Shown: positions 1 through 7,158, counted from the stretch's first letter. The stretch: 17,210 nucleotides of DNA from Halanaerobiaceae bacterium (GCA_012521855.1 JAAYLO010000095.1:1-17210), one strand, 5' to 3'. A program made the numbers and translations. Notes: generated by a model from the sequence alone, not told the origin.

Positions 1-30
1 AATTATATCAATATGAAAATAAAAGAAGAC

Positions 31-57
31 TGGAACATAATTATCATTATCTGCGTC
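31..57 (+). promoter_or_regulatory. ECF-type promoter of the sigma/anti-sigma operon
   Basis: TGGAAC (31-36) is followed after 17 bases by CGTC (54-57). This fits the GAAC / CGTC-CGTA pattern of promoters read by SigW/SigX-like ECF sigma factors. It sits just ahead of the AAAGGAGG ribosome binding site (68-75) of the ECF sigma gene, so transcription would start only a few bases before that site. ECF genes are commonly autoregulated, so the placement fits. I see no good SigA promoter in the 83 bases available upstream. Confidence 0.65.
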
Positions 58-83
58 TAAATGTTTGAAAGGAGGACAACTGG

Positions 84-668
84 ATGGCATTATCTGATAT
101 TGAGCTGGTCCAGGAATTTAAAGATGGATCAGAACAGGCCTTTGCAGAACTTATAGAGCGTTTCCAGCACAGGGTATACAATACTACACTTCGTATGCTG
201 GGCAACCGTGAAGATGCCCTGGATACAGCCCAGGAATGTTTTATCAAGGTATATAAGAATATAAAAAAATTCAAGGGGGATTCCAGTTTTTCTACCTGGT
301 TATTCCGTATTACTACAAATGCCTGCCGTGATGAATTGCGAAAGAGGAAGAGGCGGCTGCCGGTATACACTGATATAAATTCTGATGATGAAAACAATAC
401 GATTCAGAATATCAGCAATGGCAGTAATGAACCGGAAAAAATAACAATTTCCAGGGATATAAATGAAAGCATTCAGGAACTGGTCAACCAGCTTCCTGAA
501 GATCAGAAACTCGTTTTCATTTTGCGTGAATTTCAGGATCTCAGCTATCAGGAAATAGCAGAAATACTGGATATCTCCATGGGATCGGTAAAATCCAGGC
601 TGAGCAGGGCCCGCAGATCTTTACGCCAGGACCTGAATAAAATAATTAAGAATGGGGGATTGGAATGA
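84..668 (+). CDS. ECF RNA polymerase sigma factor (SigW-like)
   Basis: A 194-residue sigma-70 family protein of the extracytoplasmic-function class, which directs RNA polymerase to a stress regulon when its anti-sigma factor releases it. Region 2 lies at about residues 20-90, with the core-binding and -10-recognition stretch around DTAQECFIKVY and STWLFRITTNACRDELRKRKR. An acidic, Asn/Ser-rich linker runs from about 91 to 125. Region 4 (about 130-185) contains the helix-turn-helix LSYQEIAEILDISMGSVKSR, which reads the -35 element. The length is typical of ECF factors. AAAGGAGG lies 8 bases before the ATG. The stop overlaps the next gene's start (ATGA), the usual coupling of an ECF factor to its anti-sigma factor. 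An ECF-type promoter directly upstream suggests self-activation. The family call is secure. Membership of the SigW subgroup is inferred from the neighbour and motifs. Confidence 0.95.
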   Translation: MALSDIELVQEFKDGSEQAFAELIERFQHRVYNTTLRMLGNREDALDTAQECFIKVYKNIKKFKGDSSFSTWLFRITTNACRDELRKRKRRLPVYTDINSDDENNTIQNISNGSNEPEKITISRDINESIQELVNQLPEDQKLVFILREFQDLSYQEIAEILDISMGSVKSRLSRARRSLRQDLNKIIKNGGLE

Positions 669-1870
669 CACACGAAAGAATTAAAGAGCTGCTTCCTCTA
701 TATATAGATAACGGCCTGACAGAAAAAGAAACAGAAATAATAAAAGCCCATCTGAAACAGTGTCCGGAATGCCAGAAAGAATTAGAAGAATATCAGGAAA
801 ACCATGAGTTTCTGGCATCACTGGAAAAAGAAGAAGTGCCATCAGGATTTTCAAAATCTATTTTAAGGAAGGTGAGGAAAGATATGAAGGATGAAAAGAA
901 GGATATTTATTTACTGGAAAGATTCAGGAATCTCCTAAAAAAACCGGTAAAGGTTCCGGCAGGCGTCATAGGTCTGGCTGCTGTTGTCCTGCTTGTCATT
1001 ATAAGCAGCCTTGGATACTTTGTAAAAGATGACCCAATACAGTATAAATACGAGTCCCAGTATAGTGATAATGAGTTCCTCTACAGAAATGATTTACAAT
1101 TCTCCGGTTTTGAACCGGAATTCTCTACAACACCGGAAGCAGCCAAAATGAGAACCATGTCAATGGACCAAGTTGCAGGCTCAGCTTCTCTACTGAACAC
1201 TGCAGATTTTGAGCAAAAACTGATTAAAAGGGCAATTCTTGTTATCGAAACAAATAATATCGATAATATCGATACAGACATAGCGAGTCTTGTTCAGAGC
1301 TATAACGGATATATCTCCAACTCCAGAAACTGGCTCAACGGCAGTAAGCAAAAATTCTTCTGGTTTGAACTGAGATTACCAGCCAATAATTTTAACCAGA
1401 TACTCGAAGACCTTTCCAAAAAGGAATACGGGCAGTTAATCTCCCGCAATATCAGCACCCAGGATGTAACTGAAGAATATCTGGATATCAATATAAGGCT
1501 GGAAAACCTTCTGGCCCAGGAGAATAGATACCGTCAATTACTGGATAGGGCTGTTGAAGTTGAGGAAATACTGGAGATTGAAAAAGAATTAAACCGTGTA
1601 AGGATAGAGATAGAAAGACTGCAGGGGCGTAAAAATTACCTGGATAACCAGATTGCATACAGTACCATTACTGTAGAATTCCGCCAGCCGGAACCAATAA
1701 GCTCCGGCACACCAGGTATTATCAAGGCCCTGAGGAGTGCCCTTACAAAAATTGTGGACCATTTTTACCTGATAATCATTATACTGGGTACATTGATCCC
1801 CTATCTGATTCTGATAATGATCATATATCTGCTCTATAGATACCGCAAAAAATACCGTAAAAGCGATTAG
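665..1870 (+). CDS. Zinc-finger anti-sigma factor with DUF4349 domain
   Basis: A 401-residue membrane protein that very probably holds the upstream ECF sigma factor inactive. The cytoplasmic N-terminus has the zinc-binding anti-sigma (ZAS) signature H29-x3-C33-x2-C36 within HLKQCPECQKE. A first membrane span lies at about 97-120. An outside region follows: a low-complexity stretch (about 125-180), then a DUF4349-like domain (about 185-345) with a coiled-coil part at about 275-335 rich in E, R and L. A second membrane span lies at about 368-392, ending in a basic cytoplasmic tail. Two spans with a large outside loop differ from the usual single-span RsiW type and suggest that the DUF4349 loop is the sensor; that is inference. 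The start overlaps the sigma stop by four bases, so translation is coupled. A strong hairpin follows the stop. The ZAS and DUF4349 calls are by motif recognition, not a database search. Confidence 0.88.
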   Translation: MTHERIKELLPLYIDNGLTEKETEIIKAHLKQCPECQKELEEYQENHEFLASLEKEEVPSGFSKSILRKVRKDMKDEKKDIYLLERFRNLLKKPVKVPAGVIGLAAVVLLVIISSLGYFVKDDPIQYKYESQYSDNEFLYRNDLQFSGFEPEFSTTPEAAKMRTMSMDQVAGSASLLNTADFEQKLIKRAILVIETNNIDNIDTDIASLVQSYNGYISNSRNWLNGSKQKFFWFELRLPANNFNQILEDLSKKEYGQLISRNISTQDVTEEYLDINIRLENLLAQENRYRQLLDRAVEVEEILEIEKELNRVRIEIERLQGRKNYLDNQIAYSTITVEFRQPEPISSGTPGIIKALRSALTKIVDHFYLIIIILGTLIPYLILIMIIYLLYRYRKKYRKSD

Positions 1871-1876
1871 TTATAA

Positions 1877-1913
1877 AGCCCTGATATGGTAAGCTCATGT
1901 CAGGGCTCTTTTA
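1877..1913 (+). terminator. Intrinsic terminator after the anti-sigma gene
   Basis: A 12-bp stem, AGCCCTGATATG (1877-1888) with CATGTCAGGGCT (1896-1907) and one G-U pair, closes a 7-base loop and is followed by CTTTTAT. The T-tract is short, so termination may be partial. It ends only about seven bases before the AAAGGAGG site (1918-1925) of the next gene, leaving no room for a promoter between them. Confidence 0.8.
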
Positions 1914-1932
1914 TAAAAAAGGAGGTATAAAA

Positions 1933-2841
1933 ATGAAGCTGAAAAAACTGAAAACAGGTTTAAAAAACGGCTTATACAGTCTTTACCTGAGCCTGAAACG
2001 CTACCCTTTTGCCATCTTCTTCTCAACTCTTACTACCATTATACTGATTGTAAATATTTACAAAGGTTATCCTTATGGTGAAGGCGGCGTGGAGAGACTG
2101 GCCATGGTGACCGCCCTGGGTTTCCCTTTCTTTCTCTGTATCAAAAGCATCCTGGAAAGGAAAAAAGGGCTTACCCCTGTCATTAAAGTAATCATACACA
2201 TCCTCTCTATAATACTGGTCTTCTCCTATATTTTCTTGCTTAAAGAATCAAACATGGTTTCAACCACCAGATACATGGCAGTCACTATATCTTTATACCT
2301 CATCTTTCTGGTGGTTCCCTATTTTTTTAAGAGGGAAAATTTTGAATTATATGTTGTCAGGATTTTTTCCAGATATTTAACAACAATCATTTATACAATT
2401 GTCCTCTACATAGGTCTTATTGCCATTATTTTTACCCTCAACAAACTCCTGAATATACCCGTCAGCTGGGATTTTTATACATACACCTGGATATGCTCAA
2501 TGGGTATCTTTGCCCCCATCTTTTTCCTGGCCGGAATACCAGAATATGATGAAACAGTAAGCATAGAGGAATATCCCCGTATCCTTGAAATACTGCTAAT
2601 ATACATAGTAATGCCTTTAATAGCAGCCTATACCATTATCCTCTATCTCTATTTCGGAAAAATACTACTTATCAGGGAGTGGCCTCAGGGATTACTGGCC
2701 CATCTTGTCCTCTGGTATGCTTTGATTACAATCAGTGTATTATTCTTTGTCCACCCACTGAAAAAGAAAAACAGCTGGACCGGCTTTTTTGTAAAGGAGT
2801 GCTTATTCTGTTTCTATCAGGAGCCAGAACAGACGCTTTGA
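1933..2841 (+). CDS. DUF4153-type membrane protein, 5' fragment of a broken gene
   Basis: A 302-residue polytopic membrane protein with a basic N-terminus and about eight hydrophobic spans. It resembles the N-terminal half of DUF4153 proteins, whose function is unknown and which often lie beside ECF or stress regulators. The start is the ATG at 1933, which has AAAGGAGG eight bases upstream. An in-frame ATG at 1897 lies inside the terminator hairpin and is unlikely to be used. Similarity runs up to about FVHPLKKKNSWTGFFVK. The frame then changes and ends in an unrelated tail, ECLFCFYQEPEQTL. The continuation of the family sequence (SAYSVSIRSQNRRFEEIL) is present in the +1 frame from about 2795, which places a deletion junction at about 2790-2800. 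Family members are, from memory, around 600 residues, so a membrane segment of roughly 100 residues is missing. Likely a pseudogene, unless the shift is an assembly error. Confidence 0.75.
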   Translation: MKLKKLKTGLKNGLYSLYLSLKRYPFAIFFSTLTTIILIVNIYKGYPYGEGGVERLAMVTALGFPFFLCIKSILERKKGLTPVIKVIIHILSIILVFSYIFLLKESNMVSTTRYMAVTISLYLIFLVVPYFFKRENFELYVVRIFSRYLTTIIYTIVLYIGLIAIIFTLNKLLNIPVSWDFYTYTWICSMGIFAPIFFLAGIPEYDETVSIEEYPRILEILLIYIVMPLIAAYTIILYLYFGKILLIREWPQGLLAHLVLWYALITISVLFFVHPLKKKNSWTGFFVKECLFCFYQEPEQTL

Positions 2842-2848
2842 AGAAATC

Positions 2849-3469
2849 TTGAGGAAATACAATATGATCAGCGGCGGCACAATTATAGAAACTGGAGCTG
2901 AAATATCAGAAGATGACCAGAGGGAACTGGAAAGCATCCTCAGATATTTTGACTACAGCCATGGTTTCAGTGATCTGAAATACCTCCCTGCTGATTTTAC
3001 GGGAAATGACACAGAAAAATACTTTGGTTTCTCCTATATCAGTTACAGGAGATCCATAAATCAGGAGATTCATTATTTTGATTATTATTTTAAAGATCTT
3101 ACCAAATTGATAGTAAGGGATTATGATTATCTCTACTGCTTTTCGGACTATAATGATGAAGTGAGAGATGCAGAAAACAATCTGAAAATAAAATTCAATA
3201 AATTCACCATGGAATTTAAAATCCTGTATAATGAAACAGAAATATACCGTAAATCACTCCTGCCGGTACTGGCAGAATTCCATAAAGAAAATAAAGGCCT
3301 GAGTTATGAAGATTATTATGAAAAAGAATTCACCTTCACAGATGAAAATGATAATACCAGTCTAAAAATTATTTTTAAATACTTCAGCGGAAATTACGAA
3401 AAGGAGAATCCTGATGATTTAAATATCAGAAGTATATCTTTCATTGCATTAATCAGGCTGAAAAATTAA
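2849..3469 (+). CDS. DUF4153-type protein, C-terminal fragment of the same broken gene
   Basis: A 206-residue open frame that starts formally at a TTG (2849), seven bases past the stop of the upstream fragment and without a convincing ribosome binding site. The frame is open further upstream to about 2795 and there encodes SAYSVSIRSQNRRFEEIL, which continues directly into this ORF. It is therefore the C-terminal, soluble part of the DUF4153 gene and not a separate gene. It is hydrophilic, rich in Tyr, Asp and Glu, lacks membrane spans, and has a patterned stretch (ISEDDQRELESILRYFDYSH) that I recall as typical of the family's tail. It could be made only by translational coupling or frameshifting. 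Function unknown. Most likely a dead 3' fragment. The lack of internal stops suggests that the break is recent. Confidence 0.7.
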   Translation: MRKYNMISGGTIIETGAEISEDDQRELESILRYFDYSHGFSDLKYLPADFTGNDTEKYFGFSYISYRRSINQEIHYFDYYFKDLTKLIVRDYDYLYCFSDYNDEVRDAENNLKIKFNKFTMEFKILYNETEIYRKSLLPVLAEFHKENKGLSYEDYYEKEFTFTDENDNTSLKIIFKYFSGNYEKENPDDLNIRSISFIALIRLKN

Positions 3470-3492
3470 CCAGGTTTATGTAGGCAATAAAA

Positions 3493-3526
3493 AGGGGTGC
3501 TTTCAGACCAGCAGGAAAGCACCCTT
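3493..3526. terminator. Terminator shared by the convergent DUF4153 and acnB genes
   Basis: GGGTGCTTTC (3495-3504) pairs with GAAAGCACCC (3515-3524), extended by two weaker pairs, around a 10-base loop. On the minus strand the stem is followed by CTTTTTATT, a good terminator for acnB, whose stop is 14 bases away. On the plus strand it is followed by TTATTATTC, a weaker T-tract. It probably works in both directions. Confidence 0.85.
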
Positions 3527-3537
3527 ATTATTCATCC

Positions 3538-6063
3538 TTATCTAAACATTTTAAAGTATTCATCAACTGTCGGGAATCTGCCCAGGACTGCAGCACAGGC
3601 AGCCACATGAGCACTGCCCAGATAGGTCTTTGAATCTGAAGGGCCGATTCTGGACTGGTAATTCCGGGTAGTTGTTGTCAAAGCAGTAGCACCGGGGCCT
3701 ATCCGTCTCTTATTCCCCATACATAGGCCGCAGCCAGGCATTATTATAGTCGCTCCTGCTGCTGTCAATTTAGCCAGGCTTCCATCCCTGGCCAGTTCAG
3801 TATAGATATCAAGGGAAGCAGGACTGACCACAAAATTTACCCGGTGAGGAACCCGCGCTCCCTCAACAATGCGGGCTGCTGCCCTGATACTTTCAAGATC
3901 TCCGCCCACACAGCTGCCGATAAACACTTCATCTACTTCGATACCAGCCACTTCAGACAATGGGGCCACATTATCAGGATGATGCGGTTTTGCAACAAGC
4001 GGTTCAGTTACTTCTGCAAGCGGAATGACTATAGTGGCAGCATATCCGGCATCTTCATCAGCCTTCAGCAGAACAGGGTCAGCCAGATATCTTTCCATGG
4101 CTTTTATGGTATCCCTGACAGAAGGACAGGAATCAGCATCAGCCCTTGATTTCAGGTATTCAAGGTTTCTTTTTACTGCCTCTATGGTTACCTCATCAGG
4201 AGGAATGGTCCCTGCAGAGGCACTCCTTTCAGCTACAGCATTTGTCATAATATACCGCTCATCATTATCAAGGAATTCAAGGCCTTCCATTTCAATTATC
4301 CGGCCATTATATATCCCTTTGCCCACAGTCTTTTCAGCATATATTACCAGGGTTGAAACCAGGTCCCTGGCAGTAATTCCATAGTCAGGCCTCCCCTCAA
4401 AGACCACCCGTACCGATTCATCCATTGTCCAGGATAGTTTACCGTATTTCATTGCAGCTGCTACAATATCAGAAGCAGCAGGGAAGGATAAACCAAAAGG
4501 TGTCCTGGTATGGGAATCACCGCCGATTATCAGGTCTGTCGGTAAAACAAAATGGTTACCGATAGTATGGATTATACCTTCACCAGGTTTTAAACAGACC
4601 CCTCCCCTTGTGGTAATGAATTCATCAAGGAAGACATGTCTCGCCCTGTCCTCTGATGATGGGCATTCTCCTGTATGACACAGGGACTGTACTACAAACT
4701 CAGCACCAAACCTTCCCCCGGCCATGGCCTGATATTCATCAACGGTCATGGGGCCCGTTGTATCCTGTGAAAATACTCCGCGAAACCTTACTTCAGCTGT
4801 TTCTCCAGGTAAGACAGTATCTTTACCATCAAGCCTGTTCAGGGCAAAGATTTTCTGGGCAAGGGTCTGCGGCACCCGCCTCCTGGCAGCTCCTTTAGTA
4901 TCTTCTGATGCAGTTTTATCATCATCAGAAGTATAAGCAATCCTATTTTTATCACAATACTCTTTAGCCCACTTCTGTAACTCATTGGCGGCATCAAAAT
5001 AGATTATATTGCCCGCGGCAATCTTCTTCAATTGAAAGTCCAGGGGTAATTCTATCTCCAATTCCAGGCCACCATTAACCATCACTTTTTTATTCCTGAT
5101 ATCAACTTCAAGCTGATCTCCTTCATTTATACCAGCAGTATTACAGATTAAAGGCAATATGCCTGAAGCAATCAATGAGTTTTTAAAGATAGGTGCTATA
5201 CTCTTTGCCAGAACCACTCCGCCCTGTTTTTTCTCCGGCTCCCCTTCTACAGGTTTGCCAAGTACCTGCAGGACAGTATAGGTGGCAGATTTCCTTGATG
5301 AACCCTCTCCAAAGGACTCACCGGCAACCAGAATTACATTATCACTTTTCTCTTTCAGCTTCTTTAGTCTATCCAGAAAATCTGCTTCATCATCCCGGCC
5401 GTCCATGATGGACAAAGCATGGAGAGGCTGGTCAGTCCTGGTATTGGCATATTTAGACGGGCTTAGATGGCCTGTTGTAATATTATCTCCCACCTTTATG
5501 GAGATTCCCCGGTATTTATCAGGCAGTTTCCAGTCTCCTGCAAACTCCCTTTCTGCCCAGCTCTTCATGAGCACTTTTATACCTTCTATCCTTTCATCCA
5601 GAGCAGCAAGCCTGTCAAACTCTTCCCTGTTTACCAGGACAGTATCTTTCAAAATCTCAATTATCTCAGCAGTAAAATATCCCTCTTCCAGGAGTTTAAC
5701 CAGTTCTACAGCAGCAGCCCCGCCCCTCATCTCTTTCAGGAGTTCCAGGGCTCCTTCTGCTGTCAGATAAGCTGAAGATATTTTGCCCCTGACCACATCG
5801 GCCAGGCCTTCAGCCTTGATATATGAAGCAGGGAAAGTCCCTCTCTTTACCTCATTGGCCAGCAGTCTCAACAGAAGCCTGTCTATTGTCTCCCTTTCAA
5901 AAATATAGAATTCCTCCCTGTCCAGGCCTTCAAGGCTTAAGGACTGTATAAAAACACTTACCTCTTCTTCATCTAAAGGCCTGGGAGGCAGATTATATTT
6001 CTCTTTCCTTTCCAGAGCCTTATTTTTATAATTTTCAAGTACTTTCATCAGTTTTTCCTTCAT
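3538..6063 (-). CDS. acnB: Aconitate hydratase, AcnB type
   Basis: Interconverts citrate, cis-aconitate and isocitrate in the cytoplasm with a [4Fe-4S] cluster. AcnB enzymes can also handle 2-methylisocitrate. The domain order is that of AcnB, not AcnA: a HEAT-like N-terminal domain (about 1-160), then the swivel domain (about 165-390, with GEGSSRKSATYTVL), then the catalytic domains. These include RGGVCLKPGEGIIHTIGNH and GGDSHTRTP, and the cluster cysteines at about C718 (IGSCVGG), C778 and C781 (GCGLCMGN). The 841-residue length and 60- and 3-residue cysteine spacing match E. coli AcnB closely. The start is the ATG at 6063, eight bases after AGGAGG; a TTG at 6069 would be only two bases from it. 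It stands alone, with a SigA promoter and a terminator, and with no citrate synthase or isocitrate dehydrogenase beside it. It probably feeds 2-oxoglutarate for glutamate synthesis in a fermentative cell. Confidence 0.95.
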   Translation of the reverse strand: MKEKLMKVLENYKNKALERKEKYNLPPRPLDEEEVSVFIQSLSLEGLDREEFYIFERETIDRLLLRLLANEVKRGTFPASYIKAEGLADVVRGKISSAYLTAEGALELLKEMRGGAAAVELVKLLEEGYFTAEIIEILKDTVLVNREEFDRLAALDERIEGIKVLMKSWAEREFAGDWKLPDKYRGISIKVGDNITTGHLSPSKYANTRTDQPLHALSIMDGRDDEADFLDRLKKLKEKSDNVILVAGESFGEGSSRKSATYTVLQVLGKPVEGEPEKKQGGVVLAKSIAPIFKNSLIASGILPLICNTAGINEGDQLEVDIRNKKVMVNGGLELEIELPLDFQLKKIAAGNIIYFDAANELQKWAKEYCDKNRIAYTSDDDKTASEDTKGAARRRVPQTLAQKIFALNRLDGKDTVLPGETAEVRFRGVFSQDTTGPMTVDEYQAMAGGRFGAEFVVQSLCHTGECPSSEDRARHVFLDEFITTRGGVCLKPGEGIIHTIGNHFVLPTDLIIGGDSHTRTPFGLSFPAASDIVAAAMKYGKLSWTMDESVRVVFEGRPDYGITARDLVSTLVIYAEKTVGKGIYNGRIIEMEGLEFLDNDERYIMTNAVAERSASAGTIPPDEVTIEAVKRNLEYLKSRADADSCPSVRDTIKAMERYLADPVLLKADEDAGYAATIVIPLAEVTEPLVAKPHHPDNVAPLSEVAGIEVDEVFIGSCVGGDLESIRAAARIVEGARVPHRVNFVVSPASLDIYTELARDGSLAKLTAAGATIIMPGCGLCMGNKRRIGPGATALTTTTRNYQSRIGPSDSKTYLGSAHVAACAAVLGRFPTVDEYFKMFR

Positions 6064-6101
6064 GCTCAACTCCTCCTAATTATCATAAACTCCAATTAAA
6101 G

Positions 6102-6130
6102 ATTATATACCAAAACCGGTTATTTTACAA
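6102..6130 (-). promoter_or_regulatory. SigA promoter of acnB
   Basis: On the minus strand TTGTAA (6130-6125) and TATAAT (6107-6102) are 17 bases apart, about 25 bases before the acnB ribosome binding site (6077-6072). The spacer holds the palindrome AACCGGTT, which could be an operator, but such a short palindrome is weak evidence. Confidence 0.75.
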
Positions 6131-6214
6131 ATCATTCAGGCTGAAATTCTTCTTTTCTCCTTTCCTCAAAAAAAAATGGTAATATTTCAGTAAAAAACGG
6201 GAAAAATAAATGCT

Positions 6215-6243
6215 TTGCTAAATAAGGGAGAGCATAGTATAAT
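6215..6243 (+). promoter_or_regulatory. SigA promoter of the RseC-like gene
   Basis: TTGCTA (6215-6220) and TATAAT (6238-6243) are 17 bases apart. The AGGAGG site (6251-6256) follows at once, so the 5' leader is very short. This promoter is divergent from that of acnB, with about 85 bases between the two -35 elements. Confidence 0.78.
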
Positions 6244-6264
6244 AAATCTCAGGAGGTATCAAAG

Positions 6265-6714
6265 ATGGAAGAACAGGGTCTGGTGCTGGAAAACAGGGGT
6301 GATGAAGCTCTGGTAAAGATTACCCGTCATTCCCTCTGCAGCAGGTGTGCTCAGAAATGTCCAATGGCTTCTATGGAACATGAAACAGATGAGATAGAAG
6401 TTCTGGTCAGCAATCCTGTGGGGGCAGAGAAAGGGCAGCTGGTAAAGATAGAGATGGGAGAAAAGTCTTTAGTAACGGCTTCACTATTGATCTATCTTGT
6501 GCCTGTCATCTTCCTGATAGCAGGTTATTTTGCCGGTATTTATCTGTCCGGATTTATATATGATACTACACCGGGGGAAACTGCCGGTATCATCGGCAGT
6601 ATTGTATTTCTCCTCTTATCCTTCCTGGTGGTCAGCTATATTGACAAGAAACTGGGCCAAAAGCAAAAATACCAGCCTGTTATCAAAAAAATTATAGGCT
6701 CATCTGAACAGTAA
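6265..6714 (+). CDS. RseC/MucC-like (SoxR-reducing system) membrane protein
   Basis: A 149-residue inner-membrane protein. The cytoplasmic N-terminal part carries three cysteines, C25-x2-C28-x3-C32 (SLCSRCAQKC), then a small beta-rich region, two membrane spans (about 72-95 and 106-126) and a basic tail. Length, cysteine placement and the two-span layout fit the RseC/MucC family. In proteobacteria these proteins modulate SigmaE or take part in reducing SoxR together with Rnf-type components; in anaerobic Firmicutes they are often linked to Rnf electron transport. The cysteines may bind a metal or Fe-S centre or be redox active, which is inference. AGGAGG lies eight bases before the ATG. It forms its own transcription unit with a promoter and a terminator, and no rnf genes are in view. 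The family call is good; the exact role in this organism is unknown. Confidence 0.82.
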   Translation: MEEQGLVLENRGDEALVKITRHSLCSRCAQKCPMASMEHETDEIEVLVSNPVGAEKGQLVKIEMGEKSLVTASLLIYLVPVIFLIAGYFAGIYLSGFIYDTTPGETAGIIGSIVFLLLSFLVVSYIDKKLGQKQKYQPVIKKIIGSSEQ

Positions 6715-6731
6715 TCCTGGATGTGATTTTT

Positions 6732-6760
6732 CCCTCAGTGACAAAAACTGAGGGTTTCTT
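6732..6760 (+). terminator. Terminator of the RseC-like gene
   Basis: CCCTCAGT (6732-6739) pairs with ACTGAGGG (6747-6754) around the loop GACAAAA and is followed by TTTCTT. It lies 17 bases after the stop codon and serves the plus strand only. Confidence 0.85.
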
Positions 6761-6762
6761 CA

Positions 6763-7114
6763 TTAACTGCTCTCTATTCTCTTCTTAAGATTCTTTATCA
6801 GTTCTTCCTCGGCTTCTCTTTCATCTCCTCTATCCAGTGCGCAGAATACTCAGAACGATTTTCCCATCTTTAAAATAATTTCCGGTAGTAAATGGTATCA
6901 TATTAGTTATTCCCAATAATAGTCCAGACCAGAAAAATGCGTTAAAAAACCAGAACAGGAAAGCAAGACAATATGAAAGTAATTAAAAACCAAAAATTTT
7001 ACCAGATATAAAGTGCCCGGCTTCATGAATATTAATATATAGAAAAACACCTATCATAAAGAAACACAGAGACAATATTACTGGTACACCAGACATACCC
7101 CCCCACTGCATCAT
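6763..7114 (-). pseudogene. Decayed M50 (site-2-protease-like) metallopeptidase
   Basis: Between the RseC-like gene and leuS the minus strand holds pieces of one protein in two frames. From the ATG at 7114 it reads a membrane span and then NIHEAGHFISGKIFGF, with an HExxH zinc motif, ending at a TAA. The same frame continues past the stop with a hydrophobic stretch, FWSGLLLGITNMIPF, and FKDGKIVLSIL. This resembles the NxxP...DG region that supplies the third metal ligand in M50 proteases. After a further frameshift comes ALDRGDEREAEEELIKNL and a charged C-terminus ending at 6763. The distance between HEAGH and the DG motif is far shorter than in working family members, so an internal deletion is likely as well. 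An alternative N-terminus in another frame starts at 7181 and would join across a run of seven G. The family call rests on the motifs only. Confidence 0.6.
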
Positions 7115-7130
7115 GGCTGCTCAGAGACTG

Positions 7131-7158
7131 AAAAAGCGGCTCCTTTTCCAGAAGCCGC
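7131..7158 (-). terminator. Terminator of leuS
   Basis: Read on the minus strand, GCGGCTTC (7158-7151) pairs with GGAGCCGC (7143-7136, one G-U pair) around a 7-base loop, followed by TTTTTC. It starts about 35 bases after the leuS stop. Confidence 0.8.

Noticed and set aside
1897..1932. Upstream in-frame ATG that would add 12 residues to the DUF4153 protein
   Set aside because: It lies inside the terminator hairpin and has no ribosome binding site, whereas the ATG at 1933 has AAAGGAGG at good spacing.
5282..5770. Long plus-strand open frame antisense to acnB
   Set aside because: It overlaps a fully supported aconitase gene, has no ribosome binding site or recognisable motif, and its composition is that of a reverse-strand shadow. 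The same applies to the plus-strand frames over leuS, the LCP gene, pullulanase and the kinase.
6111..6123. Palindrome AACCGGTT in the acnB promoter spacer as an operator
   Set aside because: It is only eight bases, has no second copy nearby, and matches no regulator site that I can name with confidence.
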